Source: Climacium dendroides (lineage: Eukaryota > Streptophyta > Bryopsida > Hypnales > Climaciaceae). Taken from it: a stretch of DNA of 64,000 bases. The notes below the pieces were generated by a model. The model saw only the letters and a program-made list of their open reading frames with translations, had not been told where the DNA came from and ran no database searches. Position numbers and translations under genes: made by a program. Positions 38,593 to 48,623 of the stretch are shown here, in pieces (the first letter of the stretch is position 1; every line of letters starts with the position of its first letter). The DNA lies in NCBI GenBank assembly GCA_950106755.1, contig OX467086.1, forward strand, positions 30,088,001 through 30,152,000, read 5' to 3'.

Positions 38593-39077
38593 TGCAAATC
38601 CCGAAAGTAATTGCAAGAAAGAGAAGACAAGATTATCAACCGACACTTCTGTGCTAATAACTCACATTGCGTTTCAGTCCGAAGCCTTCACTCCGGAACT
38701 TGAATGCTGGAAACATTCAACAATTTTGCAATGGAAAACAGAACTTAACTTATCCTTGGCAAATCGCCGAGGATTCCTCGCTGTTGTGATACAGTGATCC
38801 AAATCCACGTGGATTGCTTTCCACGTGGAGAGAAAAAATCTTTAAGAAATTTGTATCGCAACAACCATTGTTGTTCTCCGACCACTGGTCGCCGATCATA
38901 GTTTTCGGTTCTTTCTCAGACTCTAGGTTGGGGTTCTGTTCTTAAGCTTAATTTGGTGAGAGTGGTGATTATACATTTGCACTGAGCTTCACCGTGTGTG
39001 TGTGTGTGAGCGAGAACGAGACATTGCTGGGACTGTCAGAGTATTCTCGTTTTGGGGATTTTTCTTGATTCGACAAA
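38593..39077. promoter_or_regulatory. Shared head-to-head promoter of the OB-fold and Clot-type genes, with twin G-boxes
   Basis: Only 485 bp separate the two divergent start codons, so this interval must hold both core promoters and 5' UTRs. It contains CACGTG at 38806-38811 and again at 38822-38827, each flanked symmetrically as CCACGTGG and spaced 16 bp apart, about 1.5 helical turns. A CT/GA-rich stretch and GTGTGTGTGT (near 38995) lie on the Clot side. Shared regulation through bZIP or bHLH factors is inferred. Confidence 0.6.
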
Positions 39078-40324
39078 ATGCCTGCGGCTATTGTGGATGC
39101 GGGACTTGGTGACTTTGAGACAGTGTTGAAGGTGAGTATTCTGTCCAATGCGTGCACTCCTGACTGGAGTGTGTGTGCGCTTGTGTTTGTGAATTGCGCG
39201 TGTTGTCAATAGTCCAATTTGTTCATTGGTCTACTCGGTTGCATACTTGTGAGGTTGAGCTTGTACGTAATTTGTAGCACGGAACAATCACTGGGATATT
39301 GGGTGGTGTGTGAGAGTTTCCAAGATTTCTTTTCTCTTCTCAGAACAGCATTTGTGAGTCTGGTATTGTTTGGATTACTAAATATGACTCTAAGTTGGAG
39401 ATGCTGAAGTATACTTAGGAATTAGGTTATCGTAATTCTCGCAGTGTGTTCATTCTGCACGGGTTACCATAAAAGAACCCTAGGAAGCCTCTTCCGGCAG
39501 AGTTTTCTTGACATAATTACCGTCAATCGCCAATTCGCAACACAGTACGACGTCGATAATACGAAAACAAGAACTCGTGCTAAGCTAACTTGCTTTTTAG
39601 GGTTTCGGTGATATAATCTGACTGGTATGAAATTCGATGTTGTAAACACGTGATCTCTCTGTTTACTAAGATCTGAAATGGTGATTGGGTTGCAGGCAGC
39701 TGAAGTACAGGGTCCTGGATTGCTGTTGATTCTGTTCCTGGGTGACCGCATTGCATCGGTGGGCAAAAGCTGGTGCCCCGGTAAACTTCCATTCCCTCCA
39801 ATGTCTTAGCTCTAATCTCGGCAAACCTGAATACAATACTGAAATACTGCAAGTGACAAAATCAAATGCGGTTTGATGCATATCAAATCCACAGTGATGT
39901 GATGCATAGGGGAACATTGTGCGTGAACAATGCTTGTAGCTCCAAATTGGATTCCTCAAAGCCCCTTTCCGAGATTGCTTCATTGAAAACTGAGTTCAAT
40001 TGTGTGAGTATTCTCAGGCTATGTGATTTGTGTGCAGATTGCGTGAGGGCAGAGCCCATCATTTACAAAGCAGTGAACGAGAGCGCGTCGCCTGTGACCC
40101 TGGTGCGTGTGTACGTGGGCGATCGACCAACATGGCGTACCCCTGACCATCCGCTGCGCTCTGATGAGCGCTTCCAGCTGAAGGGGGTCCCCACTCTGAT
40201 TCGATGGGAGAACGGCGCCATTGCTGGCCGTCTGGAAGATTACGAAGCTGACAAGGAGATGAAAATCAAGCAGCTCATGCAACAATCCAAAGGAAACTCG
40301 GACACTGCTCCTCCAACGTTCTAA
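39078..40324 (+). CDS. TXNDC17: Thioredoxin-like protein Clot (TXNDC17/TRP14 family), three exons, 141 aa
   Basis: Small cytosolic thiol-disulfide oxidoreductase. Exons: 39078-39131, 39696-39780, 40038-40324; introns of 564 and 257 nt, GT-AG, in phase. The redox motif WCPDC (Cys45 and Cys48) straddles intron 2: WCP in exon 2 and the split codon for Asp at the junction. The family signature continues with CVRAEPIIYKAVNE, then VYVGDRPTWRTPDHPLR, RFQLKGVPTLIRWENG and RLEDYEADKE. Arabidopsis and animal Clot/TRP14 proteins are 120-135 aa, so the length fits; the C-terminal tail QQSKGNSDTAPPTF is slightly long. The start is the only ATG before the first donor, in context AAAATGCC. TRP14-type proteins reduce small disulfide substrates rather than ribonucleotide reductase (known for the family). 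Confidence 0.95.
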
Positions 40325-41177
40325 GTTCTGTACTGTAGACTATCTTTTTTACACAGAAGATGTGAATCCTGTCTATATGGTACGTCTTGAGTAGATTTTC
40401 CCTGTGTGTCGATGTTCTGGCCACAAAATGCACGGTTAATGGATGGGATTAGAAGTAATTTGCTGTAGTATGAGGTTACTGATGTCTCAAATTTCATGAT
40501 AACGTAAAGAACTCTGAAGAATTTCTGTTTGTATTGTGAGTGGGCTTACTTCTGAGGAAGAGGTTCCTCAATGTAAAGCACAAGCCCGGAAATCGATGAA
40601 TTCAAAGATGAATTTGTGTCTCTTAGCTTGCTTCTTTCTTCTTTCTCCATGTGTCCAGCCTTTGTTTCTTTGATTTTCAATGGATTTTCATTTGTTTCAA
40701 AAAAGGAAAAGAAAAAGATGAATTTGTGTGTGATGCATGAAGTTGTAATTTCTGGTTATGTGGAACCTTCTTGCAATCACACCTCAAAGTTTTGGAATCT
40801 CTTCCAGGAATGGATAGGAGCAGCGCTCTATGCATCATGAATCACATTGCATGTCAATTTTCCTAGTTCTTTCTATAAATTTCACAGAGTTCTTATCATT
40901 TAGTGCAAGGTGCATTATGAGAGTAAACACTGACAACGGCTGACAACTCTGACAACGGCTCTTAGTGCAGATGCTATTCCCATGAAACACTCGGTTGCTT
41001 GCCCTCCACTTAATAGGAAATATGAATGGAACAAAAACATTTCAAACAGAAATATTACCATTCAAACCGCCCCTATCAAAATGGATAATCTTCCAGCCAC
41101 CCCTACAGTGGGTCGACTCGTCATTTTAAGGTGACTCGTTTAGACAATTTCATGGTGCTGCGTGGGGTTGACGGGAG
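40325..41177 (+). other. 3' UTR and flank of the Clot-type gene
   Basis: The first several hundred bases are non-repetitive and suit a 3' UTR; the end cannot be fixed. A plus-strand frame at 40616-40840 has no family resemblance and is not called. Confidence 0.45.
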
Positions 41178-41984
41178 CACTACTGTATTGTACCAAGAAA
41201 GGGTGTTGTTTTCAACATTTTTCTTTTGACTCTAGTGTTGCCACTAAAATGTAGAAAAGAAGGTGTTATAAGATTCAAAACATTTTTGACACTTTTTTCA
41301 ACTCCAGAGTGTCAAAAGAAAATGTCCAAGTTCTTTTTGATACATATAGTGTTGAAATAATTGTCAAAAAAAATGTCAAAAGTAGTGTCAGTGAATGTAA
41401 ATAGTTATTAATTCCACTAAGGTTCAAAAAATACAAAATAACTTAAGTTTGATTTGTCTTCTAAGGAGATTGATGTAAAATATATTTTGGGGAGTTGTAT
41501 TCTTTGAAAAAAGGAGATCAATGCAAGAAATGTTAAATAGACACATCCTATCATATAAATTACAAAAAATCTCTAATTTCACACATGTTGTAAAACACTA
41601 AGAATTCTCACCATTAATCATGTGATGACAGGTTCAAATCCCATTGTTTGTATACTGGTTGCAATGGGCCAATTGGACAATGGTGGGCAACCCAAATTTT
41701 TTAGGTAGATAAGAAAATAGTCTAGGAATTTGGGAGGGGGTGAAAGTTCAAGCATCCCAATTAGGCAATCTCTAGAAAAAGTCAAAAAATATGTATTTTA
41801 TTTTTTTATTACATTCACCTACTCTTTTCAGTACTCTTTTTGACATTTTTTTGGATATTTTTTCAACAATCTTTCCAACATTTCAAGTTCAACATTTTTT
41901 TGACACTACAATGTCAAACACTAAGATTTTCTACAACATTTTTTCACCACTTTAGTATCGAAAATCTATTAAAAATAACCCCCT

Positions 41985-42058
<74 letters not shown>

Positions 42059-42079
42059 AACCCCCTTTTCTAGTAATAT
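41178..42079. mobile_element. Small CACTA-like non-autonomous element
   Basis: The left end begins CACTACTG, with AGAAAGGGTGTTGTT a few bases on. The right end is AACAACCCCCTTTTCTAGTAATA, whose inverse (TATTACTAGAAAAGGGGGTT) matches the left. CACTACTAGAAAA is a typical CACTA terminus. Subterminal copies of TTTTTGACA and TGTCAAAA occur on both sides, as in this superfamily. There is no transposase. The right part carries a long TA microsatellite. Confidence 0.5.
41990..42055. repeat. (AT)n microsatellite, about 33 units
   Basis: Uninterrupted AT dinucleotide repeat within the CACTA-like element. It produces an artificial poly(Ile-Tyr) frame that is not a gene. Confidence 0.95.
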
Positions 42080-43006
42080 AGGTATGAAGTGTTGATTTAT
42101 GATTTTTCTTTGTATGCAAGGGTGGAGATTACATGGATAAAGTTGGATGTGTTATTTCTAAATTGGATGTTGATTTATGAGTTTTAAAACATTGACACCA
42201 ATGCTAGGCATTATTTTAAGAATATGAGAGATTATTTGTCCTCAACTAGACTGCAATTTCCAAAAGAAGCAATTAATAATTCCCTATTGAAAGAACGGAT
42301 TTGTCTTATGCCCTACTCTAATGACACTGTCCTTTTTCACTTCAACTAATCATGAATAGTTTAATAAGGCTCCAAAATTTATACAAAGAAGTGTGTATTT
42401 CTTCAATTCATTTGCTTGCAAGAGTTACTTATACAAAAGTAAAGTCCCTCAAAGGTTGAAATATGAGTAATATAATTCAAGATTATTTTTTAGCAACTAT
42501 TATCTAATCTTATCTTAAACATGTATCATTGTGGTTCACATTACAAAGTTTGAAGTATTTGATTACCACCTACTAACTCATTCATTAGTATTTATTATAA
42601 CTCATTAATAGATTTTCTAATAAAAAGATTATTCAACAAGCATGAAGATGTTACAAATTAAACAAAAAGTCAAATTTTTCATTAGTTTCATCAATTAAAA
42701 AAAACATATGAATTCAAGCTAGGCATATTACAAATGACATAGGTTAAAAAAACACAACTACATCACTTGATGATTGAAGGATTCCGATGTTTGATCACAA
42801 GGGTGTTAAAAACTATGAAAGTGAGTTGAATATCAATCTTCTTTTCACATTTCAAATCTAAAATTATAGTCATGAAAAAATATGAGATTATAAGACATAA
42901 CATTTATTACCACAATCATTTTACTTCTTCTCTAAACCTATTCTACAATTTTTTTTAAATGAATTTTAAATGTGATTTTTTCTCCATGATTGATCCTATG
43001 TATTTA
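42080..43006. other. AT-rich intergenic DNA
   Basis: No gene seen. Sequence near 42780-42960 (ATCACAAGGGTGTTAAAA, then CTTCTTTTCACATTTCAAATC) resembles the inverse of parts of the element at 9647-10324, so it is probably an old fragment of that family. Confidence 0.45.
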
Positions 43007-44658
43007 CACTAGTAGAAAATCTGTATCCAAATCAACAAAAAATGGACAAAAAAGTGTTGATTTTCTTTGTCAATATTTTGTTGATTTGGATGTATTGACT
43101 TGGACACTACAGAATTAAAAAGTGTTGATTTGATTGTTGATTTGAATAAGTATATAAAAAAAATTTAAAATTAAAATTAAAATTTGGCCAATTGGAAATA
43201 ACCATGTGATAGGTGCCATGTCATCACTTAGGTGTGAAAATGCCATGTGGCAAACCACCTAGATGATTTGCCATGTGACGGTTTGCCAAAGGAGGCCGCC
43301 AACTAGGCCAACCTATGTAAAGGGTGTCAAGAGGATTTGAACCTTGCCTTTGCATGAGAGGGGGAGGCTTTAAGCCATTGCATCACACAAGTGCTCACAT
43401 GCACATGCACGGTTAAAGTTTTTATTTATTTGGTTTTTGTTAGTTTTTTCATTTGGTTTGTTAAGTCAATAGACTTTAGAACCCGTTTTGACATAGTTAA
43501 AATAACTTTTTTCAAAAAACTTTGAACTAGTGAAAGTTGATAAATAAAGCTAAATTTCAACTTTAAAAATCCGTTTGCAATTTTGACCCTTTAATCAAAA
43601 GTTATGGACAAAATTCAAAGAAAATGTTTAAAAATGTCAAAAAAAATATCAATTCAAAACCTTGTGAATTTTGTCTATAACTTTTGATTTGAGGGTCCAA
43701 TTTGCAAAAGTATTTTTGGAGGTTAAAGTTAACTTTATTTGTCAACTTTCGTTAATTCAAAGTTGTTTGAAAAAAATTGTTTTACTATGCTTAAATGGAC
43801 TCTAAAGTTGCTGAATTTACAAACCAAATGAAAAATAATAGACTTTTGTTTATTTTCACTTAATGAAGTTTCAAATAATTTTTCAACATTTGGGCAGTGT
43901 TTAAATGAACACGGTCTAAATTCTATGTACAATTGATTTTTTTCTACATTTCATTATTCATAATTTGGTGTTCTTTAAAATCAATGGACTTCAAAGGCCA
44001 TTTTGGCATAGTAAATTAATTTTTTTAGGAAACTTTGAACTCAAAAAAGATGTAAATTGAAGCTAACTTTAATTTCCAAAAATCTATTTTCAATTTTGAG
44101 TCTTCAATAAAACGTTACAGACAAAAAAATTAGAGAAGATGTTTGAAAATGACAAAAGAAATGTTCATTCCAACCTTTCTTTGAACTTTGTCTATAGCTT
44201 TTGAATGGAGACTTGAAATTCCAAAAGGATTTTTGGAGATGAAAGGTAGTTTCATTTTCCAACTTTTCTTAGTTCAATATTGTTTAGAAAAAATTATTCT
44301 ACTATGCCAAAACGGCCTTTAAAGTCTGCTGATTTTAAAAGAACACGGAATTGTGAATGGTTAAATTTAGGAAAAAAATTCAATAATACATAGAATTTCA
44401 ACCAAGGTCATTTAAACATTGTCCAATGTTGAAAACTTATTTGAAATTTCTTTAAATTAAAATGAAAAAAAAGTTATTGATTATTGATTTTTTTGTTGAC
44501 TTGGACATTGTACTATTTGAATCAATAAAAATTTGGTAACCAATTTGTTAACTTGTGCCAAATCAACTAAAAATTGTAAAAACAGTCGATACAATATCCA
44601 AATCAATAAAAAAAATTGGTGATTTTTTTGTTGATTTGGACATTATTTTTTAGTAGTA
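43007..44658. mobile_element. CACTA-like element built of palindromic blocks
   Basis: Starts CACTAGTAGAAAATCTG and ends TTTTTTAGTAGTA, flanked by TTA on both sides (43004-43006 and 44659-44661), as expected for the 3-bp duplication of CACTA transposons. Subterminal GTTGATTTGG and CCAAATCAAC units recur at both ends. Inside are two hairpin-forming blocks: 43465-43620 pairs with 43665-43810, and 43985-44160 pairs with 44190-44330. A further pairing of 43855-43970 with 44340-44440 surrounds the second block. No transposase frame, so the element is non-autonomous. Confidence 0.6.
43323..43393 (-). other. tRNA-like segment (possible tRNA-derived fragment)
   Basis: On the minus strand a B-box-like GGTTCAAATCC (43333-43343) follows an A-box-like TGATGCAATGG by about tRNA spacing. 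No complete cloverleaf was built by eye, and the acceptor arm does not pair convincingly. It may be the head of a SINE or an old tRNA pseudogene carried within the CACTA-like element. Confidence 0.25.
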
Positions 44659-44661
44659 TTA

Positions 44662-45554
44662 AGGCTCATTTCCAAAAGCCCTTTAACACTTGGAAAATCA
44701 AGATATGCAATGGACCCCCTTGTACAAAAGCAATTCCTCTACTTTTAAAAAATAGCTATTTGGTAAGGTTTTATCAAACTTCAAAGTTTTGTGGACACCC
44801 AAATATGGTATCCTAGAAAATAATGGGTAAAATTATTAACAAATACAATCATACACCTTGTACCAATTTTGACATGATATATAATTAATTTACACCAATA
44901 GAAACATAGTACCATTATTGTAAGGTGAACCATCATATTACCACCACTCTTCTAATTCCACCCTCATCTACCTATGGAATATTTTTTTGAGAGGAAAATA
45001 TACACCACAAATACATGAGTCCACAATTGAGAAGAGTGGTGGTAATCAAGGCTCTTTAAAATCATTTTGGTGCCAAATTGCACCCCAAAAAATATAATTA
45101 GGCTAAAAAATGTCTAAAATTGAGAAGTTTTGCCAGAAAACTTCAAATTATTAAAAAAATCTTGGATGAAATTGCCAAATTGTTGATGAAAGCAGAATCA
45201 TAGATACGTGATACGTGTCAATGATATATTTTCTATCCAATATGTGAATGAATGTTGGAATTTGGAGCACCACCATAACATTTTATATCCCCACTTTGGC
45301 ACTTCATAAAAAACTAAAAATTAAAACTAAAATTTAAAAAGCTTCACTAATAATCGGAACTGCTTGACTACAAAACACTAACCACTCCATGATAATTTCT
45401 ACATATTAAGTGTGTTTTCTTCCTATCAATATAGACGTGTTTTTCATACGTGTTTTTTCTCAAGGTATGTTCACATTTAGTATTAGGGATGATGTTCGCA
45501 ATGTGAATCTAGTCTAGAAGTAGGTCTTAATTTATTTCTAAGACCCTCAACAAT
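44662..45554. other. AT-rich intergenic DNA
   Basis: No gene, RNA or structured repeat recognised. Confidence 0.5.
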
Positions 45555-46140
45555 AATTCTTTAACATGAAATGAGAACGCAAGACGTTAAGTATCCTCCT
45601 TCAAACAAATGGGGAGCCTCTGTGGTAGGCATAGTGGGCCCCACCTTGTCCAACCAACTGCTCCCCACTAATAGCTCCCAGTCACCACCTTTGTCCTCTT
45701 GTCCCTCTTCCTTCTATCCATGTTCCTTTGTCATCTATCTCTCCATCCTTGTGCCCCTCCATCCTTGTGTCCCTATGTCCTTGCGTCTTTCCGTCCTTCA
45801 CCCTCATGTCCCTCCGTCCTTCATCCTCACGTCCTCCATCTTTATATCCCTTCGTCTTTCGTCCTTGTGTCCCTCCGTCCTTCGTCCTTGTGTCCTTCCA
45901 TCCTTCGTCCTTGTGTCCCTCCGTCCTTCATCCTTGTGTCCTTCCATCCTTCGTCCTTATGTCCCTCCGTCCTTCGTCCTCTTGTTCCACATCCCTATGT
46001 CCTCATGTCCACTCTAGTCGCCTCCACTTTATCTCCTGTACATCTAACCCTAAGTTTTAGGTCGCATTTGTCAGGTCAAACATTTAGCTTTGTTTGCATA
46101 TTTTGATCTTATAGCCTTGATTGTTTCCTTTTGCATACAT
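45555..46140. repeat. CT-rich minisatellite unit, inverted partner at 47080-47400
   Basis: From about 45770 to 45985 a ~23-bp unit (TGTCCCTCCGTCCTTCGTCC, with variants) repeats imperfectly. All three plus frames are open because the unit has no stop, giving Ser/Pro/Leu/Cys-rich artificial proteins. Flanking sequence around CCTCTGTGGTAGGCA and GTGGGCCC recurs inverted at 47330-47400. Confidence 0.75.
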
Positions 46141-46148
46141 TTTTTACT

Positions 46149-46373
46149 TTAACCCTTAAATGTTGACAAAAACATCTAGCATCCAATAGATGACAAGAAA
46201 TCTTACACGACAGAAGTGCAACTATTATGCTTGGAATTTTGTTGTGAAAAGGGGAAGTCGTCTATAGTAGTTTGACTTCCAATGAGTGGGTTTGCTATTT
46301 ATTACACCAATGATTCACACAGTAATGAAAACAAATGATTTCTAAGGTCACCCTATTGTTTTTTAAAGGTTAA
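46149..46373. mobile_element. TTAACCCTTAAATG-type MITE
   Basis: Begins TTAACCCTTAAATGTTGAC and ends TTTTTTAAAGGTTAA. The interior resembles the inverse of 35968-36164 (GCATCCAATAGATGACA against TGCCATCCATTGGATGCC). Non-coding, 225 bp. Confidence 0.55.
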
Positions 46374-47079
46374 AAGATGCGACCCTATGACCAAAGTAGG
46401 CACCAAAATGTTTGGATTATTGAACCAATAGGTGCATTGTTTGTTTTTGCAATGAATAGTCCAGTCATTCGTTGGCCACTTTTTGGTCTCAAATGTTGTT
46501 AAAGGATTATTAATATTTCTTTTCAAATGTAAAGACTCAATTATAAAGGATTATTGTTTTTCAAGTATATCCAACTATAGGACTTTGTATAAGCCTATTC
46601 AAGTATTTTGTTCCAAAATTTAAAATGAATTGCCCTATTAACATAAAGTTCTTCAAAAAATGATTATTTCTTCAAAAAATTATTTTCTTTAGAATTTTTT
46701 GTAAACCAAGCCCAAAGATCAATGAAAATTATATATCATACAATAATTTTTTAATCATGTAGTCAAAAGTTATGAAAATTGTTGGGCCTTAAAGCTACTT
46801 CTTGGGCACATTTTGTGTGAAAATTTCAAAGACAAAATAAAAATTTCATTCGTAGTGAGCTACCTAAATTGCTATGTTGTCAAAAAAATAGTGTTTGGCC
46901 TTTTAGGGGTTAAAAATTATTGACTTCAATTATGTAGATAAAATTAAATTCCTAATAGTTCTAAGATAGAATTCAAACATATTCCTTCTAACCATGACAT
47001 AATTCCAATAAGCACTAGTGGAAGTCACTCTACAAATAGTAGAAAACCATGTGAATTCAACAATAGGGTACATTTTATT
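46374..47079. other. Repeat-derived intergenic DNA
   Basis: Contains a stretch related to 10410-10540 and a solitary element end, TTTGGCCTTTTAGGGGTTAA, at about 46894-46913. No gene seen. Confidence 0.45.
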
Positions 47080-47400
47080 AGCATGAAGCGGCTAGAGTCA
47101 CTCAGTCACAAGCAATAATGGCTTGGAGTGGAAGGGAGGGAGTGACAATTGAGGTGCGAGGCAGGGATGGGCGTTATAGTGGAAGGAAGTGATAGGAAGG
47201 CATAGCTAGAGTGGACAAGAGGATGTAGAGAAGAGGGACGGGAGAATGGAGGGATAGAGGATGGAATGACGTAAAGACAAAGGAAAGAGGGGATGAGAGG
47301 ACAAGGTTAGTGGCCAAACAAAATAGGGCCCACTCTGCCTACCACAGAAGCCCTTCTTTTGTTCAAAGGGAGGTATTTAAAGTCTCGCGACTTAAACCTG
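47080..47400. repeat. GA-rich inverted partner of the CT-rich repeat at 45555-46140
   Basis: The reverse complement carries TTCTGTGGTAGGCAGAGTGG and GGGCCC followed by a CT-rich tract, matching the left part of 45555-46140. The arms are separated by about 0.95 kb. No coding capacity. Confidence 0.6.
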
Positions 47401-48093
47401 CCTTTGCAAAAAAGAAGTAGTGCCTAGTGGCAAGAAAGGATTTATAGTACAATACTATTGTACACTAGGTCTAGTGGGTACCACGGCATTATTGGTCCCT
47501 CTATACAAATCAAGTAATATTGACAATTTGACATGCTTAAAAAAATTAAAATAAAATGGATCTGCCATTTAGTCCCCTAGTCAAAGAGAGCACACGAGCA
47601 ACACATTTAGTACCACCTATAAGGTCATGAAGGAAACACCCTAGGATCTACAACGTTGCTTGATGCTATAGCACATATGGTGCCAACAATGTTGCAAAGT
47701 AATGTGCAATGAAGTCTTCTATTTTGGCATTGCATAGTTTGCACTGCATGCGGCATGATGTACCACTGTCCATATTGGAATCGCCACATGGCACAACATC
47801 AAGAAAGCTTGAGGTCTTTCAAGCTACATGGGCGTCTATTCTCACATTTTGTACATTCAACAACGATCCAACTTGGAACCTCATCCCCGATACCGCTTTT
47901 CTACCCCAAGACATTACTCTCTGACTAGTCATTGGATTACCCAAATAGAGAGTATCACCCATTCGGTTGTCGCAACAACAAATGATAGCAATAGCAAACT
48001 CTATTAGCCATGCAACACCCACCTTGGTACAATTCACACGTCCCTCAAAGAAGCCACCACAACATCGCCCCTAGAAGACACCATTGGCCTCAC
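47401..48093. other. Intergenic DNA, no gene called
   Basis: Moderately GC-rich compared with its surroundings. Opposed open frames at 47709-47924 and 47819-48037 show no domain. It may be part of an old retroelement, but nothing diagnostic is visible. Confidence 0.4.
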
Positions 48094-48266
48094 AAGACCC
48101 TCGCATAATAGAAGCGTAGACATCTTCAAGGATCTACAAGACAATTTCCAAGACCCTCGCATAATAGAAGCGTAGACATCTTCAAGGATCTACAAGACAA
48201 TTTCCAAGACCCTCGCATAATAGAAACATAGACATCTTCAAGGATCTACAAGACAATTTCCAAGAC
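48094..48266. repeat. Three direct copies of a 56-bp unit
   Basis: Units start at 48094, 48150 and 48206 with AAGACCCTCGCATAATAGAA. The first two are essentially identical and the third has a few changes (AACATAGA for GCGTAGA). Near-identity implies recent tandem duplication. Confidence 0.9.
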
Positions 48267-48378
48267 GAGCAAGAGAAGGACCTTAGACTTAGATCAAGGT
48301 TAATAACAATCAGATGTAGAAAAGCAACCTAGCAAGCCAATGTCATTATGCAATTGATACTTCATGAAATTGCCCTAC

Positions 48379-48623
48379 TACATCACAAAGTTTAGACCCT
48401 ACGGTTACCAATAGTTATCATGTGGTTATCATTGTTTCATGGGTTCGCACGTTAATTACAAGTTATCACATCATTACAATGCATTACTTCGCATTGTTAT
48501 GATGTAGTTGCAAGTAATGCATTGTAATGATATGATAAATTATTATTAACATACGAATCCATGAAACAATGATAACCATATGATAACTATTGATAAACCT
48601 TAGGATCTAAACTTTGTGATGTA
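48379..48623. repeat. Foldback (long inverted-repeat) element, ~110-bp arms
   Basis: The left arm begins TACATCACAAAGTTTAGA (48379). The right arm ends TCTAAACTTTGTGATGTA (48623). Paired segments include TGTTTCATGG with CCATGAAACA and ATTACAATGCATTACT with AGTAATGCATTGTAAT. The loop is about 25 nt. No reading frame. A transcript would form a long imperfect hairpin. Confidence 0.85.

Noticed and set aside
38593..38646. Extension of the OB-fold protein to the GTG at 38646
   Set aside because: Non-ATG start with no support; ATG at 38592 gives a good transit peptide.
41840..42073. 77-aa frame with poly(Ile-Tyr)
   Set aside because: Product of the (AT)n microsatellite.
45571..46106. Three overlapping plus-strand open frames of 110-148 aa
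   Set aside because: All three frames are open only because the CT-rich 23-bp repeat lacks stop codons; the proteins are low-complexity Ser/Pro/Leu/Cys and mutually shadowed.
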